A DNA stretch of 64,000 nt. Source: an uncultured Bacteroidales bacterium. GTDB lineage: Bacteria > Bacteroidota > Bacteroidia > Bacteroidales > Muribaculaceae. Positions 45,145 to 53,118 of this stretch are shown piece by piece. The stretch is taken from the NCBI GenBank assembly GCA_902792895.1, contig CADBBK010000003.1:62001-126000 (forward strand), in the 5' to 3' direction. Within the stretch, counting starts at the first letter, position 1. The number at the start of each line of letters is the position of its first letter. The notes beneath the pieces were generated by a model. That model was given only the letters and a program-made list of their open reading frames with translations. It was not told the origin of the DNA and made no database searches. A program made the translations under genes and the position numbers.

Positions 45145-45176
45145 CACCCGCATTGCAAATCATCGCAGTGCACCAA

Positions 45177-45252
45177 GCCGCAATAGCTCAGTCGGTAGAG
45201 CATTTCATTCGTAACGAAAAGGTCGCGGGTTCGAGTCCCGCTCGCGGCTCCA
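45177..45252 (+). tRNA. tRNA-Thr (CGT)
   Basis: The cloverleaf has anticodon CGT in loop TTCGTAA, D-arm GCTC/GAGC, T-arm GCGGG-TTCGAGT-CCCGC, discriminator T73 and an encoded CCA (45250-45252). There are two mismatches: A6-C67 in the acceptor stem and A31-C39 at the base of the anticodon stem. Confidence 0.9.
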
Positions 45253-45256
45253 CCAC

Positions 45257-45287
45257 AACGGGAAGACAATGATGTTTTCCCGTTTTT
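45257..45287 (+). terminator. Terminator of tRNA-Thr
   Basis: AACGGGAA (45257-45264) / TTCCCGTT (45277-45284) followed by a T run. Confidence 0.75.
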
Positions 45288-45302
45288 TTGATTTTAAGGA
45301 TT

Positions 45303-46049
45303 ATGGAAATCAGCGTTAAAGACTATATGGAGCGCCAGCCGGGCAACCCCAAGGTGGCCGAGACCGACCAGTTCTACTTGTGGATAGCCCTGCGGTTGGC
45401 CAAGTTGTGGGACGAGTCGCCGTGGCTGCGCGGACTGGATGACGAGGTGCGCCGCGACGTGGTGCTCGCTGTGACGGGCTATTATCAGGATATTGTCGCC
45501 GACGGCGGCTTGTGGCGCTCTTTCACGCGGCTGCATGGCGAGCGCAGCGGCAACCCGCTGCCGCATTACGGGCGCAGCGAGGATTATGTGGACTATGAAC
45601 TCAACCGTGACGATGTGCGCTATGTGATGTGGTGGACGATTGCCGGAGAGCGGGGCAGTGATGTCCTGGATCCGCATGACGCTGAACTCCAGGCGTTGGC
45701 CATGGCTTTCCATCTGTTGCTCGACGGGGAATATGAGGCGGCTCCCGTGCCACGGCAGTTCTGCATTGCCAGCGAGGTGGATTTGGACAACCCCGAGGAT
45801 GCGCGGCGCATCTATGATTATGCCTATTGGCTCTACTGGCGCAGTTTCCTGCTGCGTCCGTCCTCCCTCGCCGTGATGGAAAGGGCAACCCCCGAGGCTC
45901 TTGCCATCATCAAGCGGGCAGGGGAGAGCGATGCCCGCCCCCTGCTGCTGGAACTCAACGACCGCCTGATGTACAGCGAGCCGGCTGGCCCCATCCCCTT
46001 GACCACCGCTCAGTGGCTCCGTCTCATCATCGACGACCGACTGCCCTGA
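45303..46049 (+). CDS. Hypothetical protein (possibly DUF3843-like)
   Basis: A 248-residue soluble protein with no signal peptide. It is rich in Trp, Tyr and acidic residues, mostly helical, with stretches such as DQFYLWIALRLAKLW, LWRSFTRLHGERSGNPLPHY and MWWTIAGERG. The N-terminal pattern (KDYMERQPGNPKVAETDQFYL) recalls DUF3843 proteins of Bacteroidota, but I am not sure. ATG 45303 is chosen over the TTG at 45288, which lies inside the tRNA terminator tail. No function is proposed. Confidence 0.6.
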   Translation: MEISVKDYMERQPGNPKVAETDQFYLWIALRLAKLWDESPWLRGLDDEVRRDVVLAVTGYYQDIVADGGLWRSFTRLHGERSGNPLPHYGRSEDYVDYELNRDDVRYVMWWTIAGERGSDVLDPHDAELQALAMAFHLLLDGEYEAAPVPRQFCIASEVDLDNPEDARRIYDYAYWLYWRSFLLRPSSLAVMERATPEALAIIKRAGESDARPLLLELNDRLMYSEPAGPIPLTTAQWLRLIIDDRLP

Positions 46050-46089
46050 ACACAACAAAAGCCAATCCTCTCATCAAAACCCCAAAAAA

Positions 46090-46137
46090 TGCGGTTATAA
46101 TCGCAAGAAGCAGGTAAAGTGCGCGATTATAACCGCA
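46090..46137. terminator. Hairpin between convergent genes
   Basis: Perfect 15-bp inverted repeat TGCGGTTATAATCGC (46090-46104) / GCGATTATAACCGCA (46123-46137) with A6 before it; it probably ends both flanking genes. Confidence 0.65.
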
Positions 46138-46184
46138 AAGTATTTGTTTACTGTAGTGGAGAGCTGATGGCTATATCAGTCTTT

Positions 46185-48869
46185 TCATTCTTTCTTCTTG
46201 GCGTCGAGGTGGTAGGTGAACGAGATGCCGATGTAGTGGTGCAGCGTGTCCTGCCACTCGTTGGTCTGTTGATAGGCCGTCTGGCTGCTCCAGCGATAGT
46301 CATCCTGGTTAAGAATGTCCTCGGCAAAGAGCCTGATTTGACCTTTGTTCTTCAGGATTTTCCAAGTGATGGAGGCACCCCAAAGCAGACAGTCACGGTT
46401 CATTCCGCTGGAGATATAGCCGCGCCGCATATACTCAGTAAGTCCTGTGGTGAACACAAAGTTGCGGTAGTTGGCCTCAAACTCCATGCCGTAGTTGTTG
46501 TTCCACAGGGTGGTGTTCTGGATGGACGACTGTGAGAACCGCAACCGGTCGGCATTGAGTTCGGCAAAGACCGAGGCTTTAATCCAGTTATGGTCAAATG
46601 ACACGGTCAGTTTGTCCTTGGGGTGAACGCTTGTCTGACGGTTTAGGATACGCTCCTCGTGGGTGGGCAGCATGGTCAAGTAACCATAATAGCGCCCTCC
46701 CATGACCTTGAGGTCGTTCTGCAGGCGGAAGTAGTTGCCCAAGCCGTGGTCGTAGTTGAGGTTCACTTCCCACGTGCGGCTGCCAGTCACCGTCTCGGGA
46801 CGGCTGGTATAGACGTTGGTCGCCGGGTCATAACTGAGCGCCGTGATGTTGCTGTGGTCTGATGTGCTGTACTTGGCGTTGAAGCCGATGGACAGCTGCC
46901 TGCTGGGCACCACGGCCTTGTAGGCCAACTGAAACTCGTTGGTATGGTTGTCCTTCAGGCAGGGATTACCTTCGGTAATGAACAAGGGGTCACTCAAGTC
47001 ACGGTAGCCGATGGTCTGGAGCAGTTCGGGACGCACGGTCTTGTAACTGTAATTCAACTCCAAGTTCATGCCGCTGTTCATTTTCCATGAGAATTTGAAA
47101 GATGGCTCAATCTTGAAACTGTTCCTGACGGCTGTCGTGTCAAGCATGGCCCGACGGTAGTCCTGATGCTCACGGCTCCAGTTCAAGGCCGCACTAGGCA
47201 ACAACTGCACATGATCGATGTTGATTGTGGAACCGGCGGTGACGGTGTGACCCGTGCTGTGGTAGCGGTTGTTGAACGAGTTGGCGGCATCGGCCATGCC
47301 GTCGGTGGTGAATTCACGGTCTGTCCGAATGTTGTTATAGTCCAATTGATAGACCATATTGAGCAACCACTGCTTGGTGAGCCAGTGCTGATAGGTCATG
47401 CTGCCGTAAACCCCGAACTTTGATGAAGGCTCAATGGCATACTGGCTGAGCGTCGATGAGAAGTCACTCTGATAGTCGGTGATGGCGCGGTCGGTCCACT
47501 GCTTGCTCTTGCTGTCGCTATAGTTCAGCCTTCCGGCAATCTTGAGGGAGCCGTTTTTGAAAAAATGCGTCCAGTCTCCGGTAGCGATAAGTTTGGTTTC
47601 GTGTCCACGGTTGAGGGTATTGACGTATTGATTGACCGTGGGAATGTAGCCGTTGCCCGAATCGACCGACTGCTCTGTTTCGCGTCGGTTGATGGAACGG
47701 TTGTTGTCGTATTCGAGTTGCGCCCACACAAAAAACGTGTTGGTCGTGTCAGGTCTCCATCTCATCATGCCCAGGATTGTCGGGTTCAGTGAGTGGCTGC
47801 GGTCAAAGCCCGTCGTTTTGTTATAGCTTTGTGCCTCGCCAGGGAAGTAGTTCTTGGTTTCGATGCCCGAATTCTTCCATCTGTCATCATGCGCTAATCC
47901 TCCACTGATGCTGTAGTAATTGTTCAGTGTCTTATCGCCCTGCTCACGACTCCAGTTATGCTGGTATCCGCCCGAGATGCCTTGCTCCTGGCCATAGCCG
48001 TAACCTGAACTCAGTGTATATTGGCCCTTGTATCGTCTATGTCGTTTGGCGACATTATTGGCATCACCGAATACCATGATCGGGTCATTCTTGGAGAGGC
48101 GGTTCATCTGGACCTCAGCCTCATAGTGGTCGCGGGTCCTGTAGCCTGCAGTGGCGTCGCCATACCAGCGGTCGAGGAATCCCGGCTTGATGGTCAGGTC
48201 CAGCACCATGTCCTCGCTGCCGTCGTCATTGCCGGTATGTTCCTTGAGTTCCGATGCCTTGTTGTAGGCCTTGATGTTCTGCACGGCCTCGGCAGGCAGT
48301 TGGCTCACCAGGTCATTGCCGCCGAAAAGGCTCTCACCGTCCATCGTCAAGCGGATGGGCTTGCCGTTCCACCAGAGTTTGCCATTGGCATCCGTCTCAA
48401 CACCAGGCAGTTGTTTGATGAGTTCGTCAAGGCGGGCGCCTTCTTGCAGCCTGAATGCCGACGGGTTGAACACGATCGTGTCACCGTGCATTGTGAACCT
48501 TTTTGCGTGTCCCGTAACCTCGACCATCTGCAGCATCTGTGAGGACATCTTCAGCTCGATGACGCCAATGTCGAGGGTGTCCTTGCGGCTGTCGGACAGC
48601 GCCATAACGTTTTTCTTCTTGTTGTAATAGCCCAGCATGGACACCTCCAACTCAACGCGCCCGTCGGTATAGAACGTGAATCGGCCAAGCGAGTCGGCGA
48701 TCACGGTGCTGCCCGAATAACTGGTTTCATTGATCTGCTTCATGTACTGAACCGTTGCACCGGGCAAGGTTTCCTTGGTGTCGGTGTCAATGACGCGTCC
48801 GCTGATGATGTCGGCATGAGCAATGAAAACACTGAAAATCAGCAAAATAGTTGCAAAGATGTATTTCAT
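46185..48869 (-). CDS. Outer-membrane beta-barrel protein with CarboxypepD_reg and plug (TonB-receptor-like)
   Basis: The 894-residue protein has a signal peptide (to AHAD), an N-terminal CarboxypepD_reg-like domain (about 22-110; GRVIDTDTKETLPGATVQY) and a plug-like region (LDELIKQLPGVETDANGKLWWNGKPI, about 140-220). A large C-terminal barrel of the outer-membrane beta-barrel-3 type follows. No TonB box is evident. It lies 79 nt downstream of the sigma/anti-sigma operon on the same strand, so it may be its output or sensor. Confidence 0.85.
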   Translation of the reverse strand: MKYIFATILLIFSVFIAHADIISGRVIDTDTKETLPGATVQYMKQINETSYSGSTVIADSLGRFTFYTDGRVELEVSMLGYYNKKKNVMALSDSRKDTLDIGVIELKMSSQMLQMVEVTGHAKRFTMHGDTIVFNPSAFRLQEGARLDELIKQLPGVETDANGKLWWNGKPIRLTMDGESLFGGNDLVSQLPAEAVQNIKAYNKASELKEHTGNDDGSEDMVLDLTIKPGFLDRWYGDATAGYRTRDHYEAEVQMNRLSKNDPIMVFGDANNVAKRHRRYKGQYTLSSGYGYGQEQGISGGYQHNWSREQGDKTLNNYYSISGGLAHDDRWKNSGIETKNYFPGEAQSYNKTTGFDRSHSLNPTILGMMRWRPDTTNTFFVWAQLEYDNNRSINRRETEQSVDSGNGYIPTVNQYVNTLNRGHETKLIATGDWTHFFKNGSLKIAGRLNYSDSKSKQWTDRAITDYQSDFSSTLSQYAIEPSSKFGVYGSMTYQHWLTKQWLLNMVYQLDYNNIRTDREFTTDGMADAANSFNNRYHSTGHTVTAGSTINIDHVQLLPSAALNWSREHQDYRRAMLDTTAVRNSFKIEPSFKFSWKMNSGMNLELNYSYKTVRPELLQTIGYRDLSDPLFITEGNPCLKDNHTNEFQLAYKAVVPSRQLSIGFNAKYSTSDHSNITALSYDPATNVYTSRPETVTGSRTWEVNLNYDHGLGNYFRLQNDLKVMGGRYYGYLTMLPTHEERILNRQTSVHPKDKLTVSFDHNWIKASVFAELNADRLRFSQSSIQNTTLWNNNYGMEFEANYRNFVFTTGLTEYMRRGYISSGMNRDCLLWGASITWKILKNKGQIRLFAEDILNQDDYRWSSQTAYQQTNEWQDTLHHYIGISFTYHLDAKKKE

Positions 48870-48948
48870 GTTTGAGCGTAGTTATGGCCGTTTCATGCAT
48901 TATTCTACATGAAACAGTAGGTTAAACTTTAATCAACTTTAGTCAATT

Positions 48949-50352
48949 TTAATCTGGATTCCAATAGTGGATACTCTTGGTCTTGTTCTCGAGCAAATCG
49001 ACCATGCTCTCGAGGAAGAGAAGTTCGTTATCTTTGAGTTTTTTCTTTTCCTTGAGTTGCTTATAGACCGATGCCAGTTGCTGCATACCGATTTTCAGGT
49101 CAGTCTGGTCCAGGCCATCGGTGTCCTTGCACAGTTCGTAGAGTTTGGACAGATAGAGGTAGCGGTCACCGTTCTCTTGAACCTTGTTGATGTAGAAGAG
49201 CAGTTTCTTCATCCAGTCCTTGGCGTTGGGTTGGCTGGGTGTGAGTGACTTGTCGCGGGGAACACGAAGGAAAAGGTCAGATAACTCGTTGTCATCAGAC
49301 TTGCCAGGTATCATTATGATAACCATGTTGGGCTCAACAGAAAGAACTTGGGTCTTATAACCCACATACGAAACCTTGAGGGTTTTCACATGGTCGGGAA
49401 GACTCAGCGAGAACTCACCATTGTAATCGGTGGCTGTGCCATATCTTTTGTCAACTGATGCTACCATGGCACCAATCAGCGGTTCGTCATTCTCATCGGT
49501 GACTTTTCCCCTAACAACCGAAGCTTCATCAAGAACCGTCTCTTTCGCGGCCTGAGCTTTTTCTTTTGCGGCCAAGGCCTTTTCTTGCGCGGCCAAAGCC
49601 TTTTCCTTAGCGGCTAAAGCCTTCTCTATTGCGGCTTGATACTTCTCCATATTCTTTTGATAAGCCCCTAGGTCTTTGATATGGTATGTTTCCATGTCGG
49701 CCTGCAGCTGCTCTATCCACTTGTCAAAGTTATCGGTTTCAATGTCAAGGGTATAACCGGGAGCAAGGATATGGCCGTTGATATTACCAGGGGCGTTGAG
49801 CCTTGAGCCATCGCTCGCGGCCTTGGCTTTGATGGGGGCATAGGTGGTGATGAGGCGCCCCGTGATGCTGTCGGCTGCACTAGTATCGTCCCACTCGATG
49901 GTGTAGGTTGTACGGTGCTGCTTGTCATCGGGGGCGACAAAGCCCACGGTGTAGCAGTGGTCACAGGCCAGGCCCACAACGATGGTATTATCTGGGTTGT
50001 AATAGAGCCTGTAGCCCTGGAAACTCCCGTCGTCATTGTCATTCCACCACAAGACGATGACGTCTGCGTTGCTGTTGCCATTGAGTTGCTCATAGGCCTC
50101 TTTGGCATTGTTGATCAGGCCCACGTTCCCGCTGTCGATGGTGAACTTGTACACGTCGAGTAGGCCTTCTTTGACTCCGGTCTCGGGGTCGGTATAGGTG
50201 GTGTGCATCTGACTGAGGTCTTTATGAGGCACGGCATTGACGATGTCGCCGAAAGCCTCCTTCAGGCGGTCCTCATAGATGTTGGCACCTGCCACTGCGG
50301 GCACGAGCAGGGCGATAAGCGTCGCGATAATGATATGATTGGTTGTCTTCAT
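48949..50352 (-). CDS. Exported CarboxypepD_reg-like protein with heptad repeat, third gene of a sigma operon
   Basis: The 467-residue protein has a signal peptide (to VAGAN) and an N-terminal domain of about 200 residues that I do not recognise. A near-perfect seven-residue repeat follows (AAKEKAL / AAQEKAL, about residues 236-270, DNA about 49540-49640), probably a coiled coil. Then comes a CarboxypepD_reg-like beta sandwich (GKVTDENDEPLIGAMVASVD, about 283-350) and a helical C-terminus. Its ATG overlaps the anti-sigma stop by 4 bases. CarboxypepD_reg domains are typical of outer-membrane receptor partners, which suggests a link between anti-sigma factor and barrel. Confidence 0.7.
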   Translation of the reverse strand: MKTTNHIIIATLIALLVPAVAGANIYEDRLKEAFGDIVNAVPHKDLSQMHTTYTDPETGVKEGLLDVYKFTIDSGNVGLINNAKEAYEQLNGNSNADVIVLWWNDNDDGSFQGYRLYYNPDNTIVVGLACDHCYTVGFVAPDDKQHRTTYTIEWDDTSAADSITGRLITTYAPIKAKAASDGSRLNAPGNINGHILAPGYTLDIETDNFDKWIEQLQADMETYHIKDLGAYQKNMEKYQAAIEKALAAKEKALAAQEKALAAKEKAQAAKETVLDEASVVRGKVTDENDEPLIGAMVASVDKRYGTATDYNGEFSLSLPDHVKTLKVSYVGYKTQVLSVEPNMVIIMIPGKSDDNELSDLFLRVPRDKSLTPSQPNAKDWMKKLLFYINKVQENGDRYLYLSKLYELCKDTDGLDQTDLKIGMQQLASVYKQLKEKKKLKDNELLFLESMVDLLENKTKSIHYWNPD

Positions 50353-51056
50353 AATGCGGGGATATTGGTGGTGGGTTGGTTGTTCAAATGATTGTTTAAT
50401 TCATTCTCAATCTCTTGTTCGAGGTCGATGAGCACGATGCTACCGTCCTCATCCTGCACGGCTCTGAATCCGTTGGCCTCGAGGTCGATGATGAAGGCGC
50501 GGCGCTTCAGGTCAGCCAGTTCGCGTTGCAGGCGCTCGTTTTCCTCGGCGAGTTTTTTGTTCTCGGCTTGCAAGCGGCTGGTGGAACGGATAGGACGGGT
50601 AGAACGGGTGGGACGGGATGGAGACGCAAGATTTTGCGTCTCTACAGGTTGTGTGGGTGCTGTTTGTAGAGACGCAAAATCTTGCGTCTCCACGCTCGGC
50701 TCGAGTTGCGTACCTTGCTTGGACGTTGAATCTGCTGATGCGATGACCGGTGGCTCGGGCGCTGTCGTCGTAGTTGAAGCCGGACGGTTCAGCACAGTTA
50801 CTCCCACGATAAGGGCGGTAATGGCAGCTGCAGCGCCTGCAGTCCACCACCAAGCATGGCGTGGCCTTGGCGTGGCAACAGGTGGTGTCATACCGCGGTC
50901 GAAGTAGTCAAACATGGCGCGGTAATCCTCCCACTCGGCGGACACGTCGGCGCTGCGGAAGTAGTCGGCCAACAGGGCCTCTTCCTCCACGGTGGTCTGC
51001 CCGTCCATGAATTTGTCGAGCAGAGCCTCTATTTGTTGATGTGAATACCGTTTCAT
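50349..51056 (-). CDS. Probable membrane anti-sigma factor with in-frame palindromic repeats
   Basis: The 235-residue protein has an N-terminal helical region typical of small Bacteroidota anti-sigma factors (HQQIEALLDKFMDGQTTVEEEALLADYFRS). One transmembrane helix follows (about 71-88, TAGAAAAITALIVGVTVL), then a Pro/Thr-rich linker and a coiled coil (LQAENKKLAEENERLQRELADLKRR, about 160-186). The linker contains VETQDFASL and VETQNLASP, encoded by two inverted copies of a 27-bp palindromic element (50665-50691 and 50620-50646). It overlaps the sigma gene and the downstream gene by 4 bases each. The function is inferred from position and topology. Confidence 0.75.
   Translation of the reverse strand: MKRYSHQQIEALLDKFMDGQTTVEEEALLADYFRSADVSAEWEDYRAMFDYFDRGMTPPVATPRPRHAWWWTAGAAAAITALIVGVTVLNRPASTTTTAPEPPVIASADSTSKQGTQLEPSVETQDFASLQTAPTQPVETQNLASPSRPTRSTRPIRSTSRLQAENKKLAEENERLQRELADLKRRAFIIDLEANGFRAVQDEDGSIVLIDLEQEIENELNNHLNNQPTTNIPAL
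50620..50646. repeat. GAGACGCAAAATTTTGCGTCTC-family palindrome, coding copy A
   Basis: A near-palindrome starting GGAGACGCAAGATTTTGC; its reverse complement is identical over 27 bases to copy B (50665-50691). Confidence 0.9.
50665..50691. repeat. GAGACGCAAAATTTTGCGTCTC-family palindrome, coding copy B
   Basis: Starts TGTAGAGACGCAAAATCTTG; inverted 27-bp duplicate of copy A, in the same family as the palindrome split by the IS at 30924. Confidence 0.9.
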
Positions 51057-51556
51057 TGTTTGTCTTTGTTGCGTTGTTGTTGAATCTCGTTAAGCAGTTG
51101 CCGTCGGGCTCGGGCTAGCAGCGTGTTCACGCTCGATGGCTGGATGCCCAGGATATCGGCTATCTCCTCGTTGGAGCGGTGCTCAACCTGTCGCAGCCTG
51201 AGGATAGCGTACTGTGTATAGGGCAGGTTGCGGATGCGTTCCCTCAGCCATCGCTCGTCCTCGGCTTGTAGCATCAGGTCTAGTGGAGAGGGTACCGAGG
51301 GGCCGGCAGCTTGATGCACATCGAGAGGTAGCGAGGGCGGGCGGCGTTGCAGGTTCAGTGCCAGGTGGCGTGCAATCGTCGAGGCATAGCCATCGGGATT
51401 GTAGAGGCGGGGATCGTTACGCATCTGCCACAAGCGCAGCATCGTCTCTTGGGCGATGTCCTCGGCTGTGTCACTGCTGGCACCCGCTTTGGCGGCTGCC
51501 TTCAGTGCCAGTTGCCTGAGCCGTGGCGCTTGCTGGTTAAATGCGTCTGTCGTCAT
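51053..51556 (-). CDS. ECF-type RNA polymerase sigma factor
   Basis: The 167-residue sigma-70 has region 2 (AGASSDTAEDIAQETMLRLWQMR, about 23-45) and region 4 (RNLPYTQYAILRLRQVEHRSNEEIADILGIQPSSVNTLLARARRQL, about 113-158). Regions 1 and 3 are absent, as in ECF factors. It is followed by a membrane anti-sigma factor with a 4-base overlap, the standard arrangement for envelope-responsive ECFs. The target regulon is not visible, but the exported and outer-membrane genes downstream are candidates. Confidence 0.9.
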   Translation of the reverse strand: MTTDAFNQQAPRLRQLALKAAAKAGASSDTAEDIAQETMLRLWQMRNDPRLYNPDGYASTIARHLALNLQRRPPSLPLDVHQAAGPSVPSPLDLMLQAEDERWLRERIRNLPYTQYAILRLRQVEHRSNEEIADILGIQPSSVNTLLARARRQLLNEIQQQRNKDKQ

Positions 51557-51660
51557 CGATGACTCTTATCGTTTTGTCGTTGTTACACTATCATAACACG
51601 TGACATCCCCATTTTTAAACAAAAAATCCCCGAAAAAACTAGTGATGGGTGAAAAAAAAG

Positions 51661-51700
51661 CGACAGGCGTGCCCATCAGACTTGATAGACACGCCTGTCG
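51661..51700 (-). terminator. Terminator of secA
   Basis: Perfect 11-bp stem CGACAGGCGTG (51661-51671) / CACGCCTGTCG (51690-51700), followed in the minus direction by a T8 run. Confidence 0.88.
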
Positions 51701-51722
51701 TTACGTGATAGCAGGGACCTTT

Positions 51723-53117
51723 TTAGGCCAGGCCCTTGCCGTGGCAGTTCTTGTACTTCTTGCCGCTACCGCAGGGGCAGGGATCGTTACGGCCGATCTT
51801 GGGACCCTCGTTGCGGATGGGACCTACAGGACCTTGGGGCCTGGGGCCAACGGGAGGCGCACCGGGCTTGGTGGCATCGGGTTCACCGCCGCGACCCTCG
51901 CTGTAGCGGGGACGACGCTGCTGCGGCTCGTTCTGCGGCACGTTCTGTTGGGGCGGTGCCTCGGGAATCTGACCGCGCATGAGCACGGCGATGGACTTGC
52001 CGTTCATGATACCCACCATCTGCTTGAACATGTTGAAGGCCTCGGTCTTGTAGATCACGAGCGGGTCTTTCTGCTCATAGCTGGCGTTCTGTACACTCTG
52101 GCGCAACTGGTCCATCTCGCGCAGGTGTTCCTTCCAGTTGTCGTCGATGGTCAGGAGCATGACGGCCTTCTGCCAAGCCTTGGTCAGGTTCTTGCAGTGG
52201 GTGTCGGCAGCCTCCTTGATATCGATGACGACGCCGAAGACGCGCTTGCCGTCGGTGATGGGCACGCGGATGAGGCCCTGGGGCTCCATGCCATTGGCGA
52301 TCTGGTCCTGGACAATCTGTTGGATGATGGGATCAGCGACCTCGCTCAGGCGTTCCATCTTGCGGTTGAAGGCCTTGAGTACGGCATCGTAGAGGATTTC
52401 CTGCTTCTTGCCATCGTCCATGCGGCGGTATTCCTCCTCATTGAACGGGGGCTCGATGGCGTAGGTCTTGAGCACCTGCATCTGGAAGTCCTCGTAGTCA
52501 TCGGCACCGAACTTGTCGACAACGTCCTCGACGCTGTCATAGAGGGTGTTGATGATATCCAGACCGATGCGCTCACCGATGAGTGCGTGGTGGCGGCGCG
52601 TGTAGATCACCTTGCGCTGGGCGTTCATCACGTCGTCATACTCGAGCAGGTGCTTACGGATACCGAAGTTGTTCTCCTCAACGCGTTTCTGGGCGTTCTC
52701 GATGCTCTTGGTCACCATGTTGCTCTCGATGGCCTCGCCATCCTTGAGTCCCAGACGGTCAAGCGTCTTGACAACGCTCTCGCTGGCGAACAGACGCATC
52801 AGCTTATCCTCGAACGACACGAAGAATACCGAAGAACCCGGGTCTCCCTGACGACCGGCGCGGCCTCGCAGCTGGCGGTCTACACGACGTGACTCGTGGC
52901 GCTCGGTACCGATGATGGCAAGACCGCCGGCCTCCTTCACGGCAGGCGACAGCTTGATATCGGTACCACGACCGGCCATGTTGGTAGCGATGGTCACGAC
53001 ACCCTTGCCGTCGATCGACTGACCGGCCTGGGCAACGATGTCGGCCTCCTTCTGGTGCAACTTGGCGTTCAAGACGTTGTGCGGGATGTGGCGCAGGTTG
53101 AGCATGCGGCTCAGCAT
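51723..53117 (-). CDS. secA: SecA, C-terminal fragment of a disrupted gene
   Basis: 464 residues in a different frame from the N-terminal piece. It covers NBD2 from [20 protein letters not shown] onward ([31 protein letters not shown]), the helical wing and scaffold domains, and an intact C-terminal SEC-C zinc motif ([19 protein letters not shown]). The ATG at 53117 is an internal Met of SecA, not a true start; the homologous frame continues upstream as [10 protein letters not shown] terminator follows. Both pieces sum to 1084 residues, close to a full Bacteroidota SecA minus the missing segment. Confidence 0.9.
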   Translation of the reverse strand: MLSRMLNLRHIPHNVLNAKLHQKEADIVAQAGQSIDGKGVVTIATNMAGRGTDIKLSPAVKEAGGLAIIGTERHESRRVDRQLRGRAGRQGDPGSSVFFVSFEDKLMRLFASESVVKTLDRLGLKDGEAIESNMVTKSIENAQKRVEENNFGIRKHLLEYDDVMNAQRKVIYTRRHHALIGERIGLDIINTLYDSVEDVVDKFGADDYEDFQMQVLKTYAIEPPFNEEEYRRMDDGKKQEILYDAVLKAFNRKMERLSEVADPIIQQIVQDQIANGMEPQGLIRVPITDGKRVFGVVIDIKEAADTHCKNLTKAWQKAVMLLTIDDNWKEHLREMDQLRQSVQNASYEQKDPLVIYKTEAFNMFKQMVGIMNGKSIAVLMRGQIPEAPPQQNVPQNEPQQRRPRYSEGRGGEPDATKPGAPPVGPRPQGPVGPIRNEGPKIGRNDPCPCGSGKKYKNCHGKGLA

Positions 53118-53118
53118 C

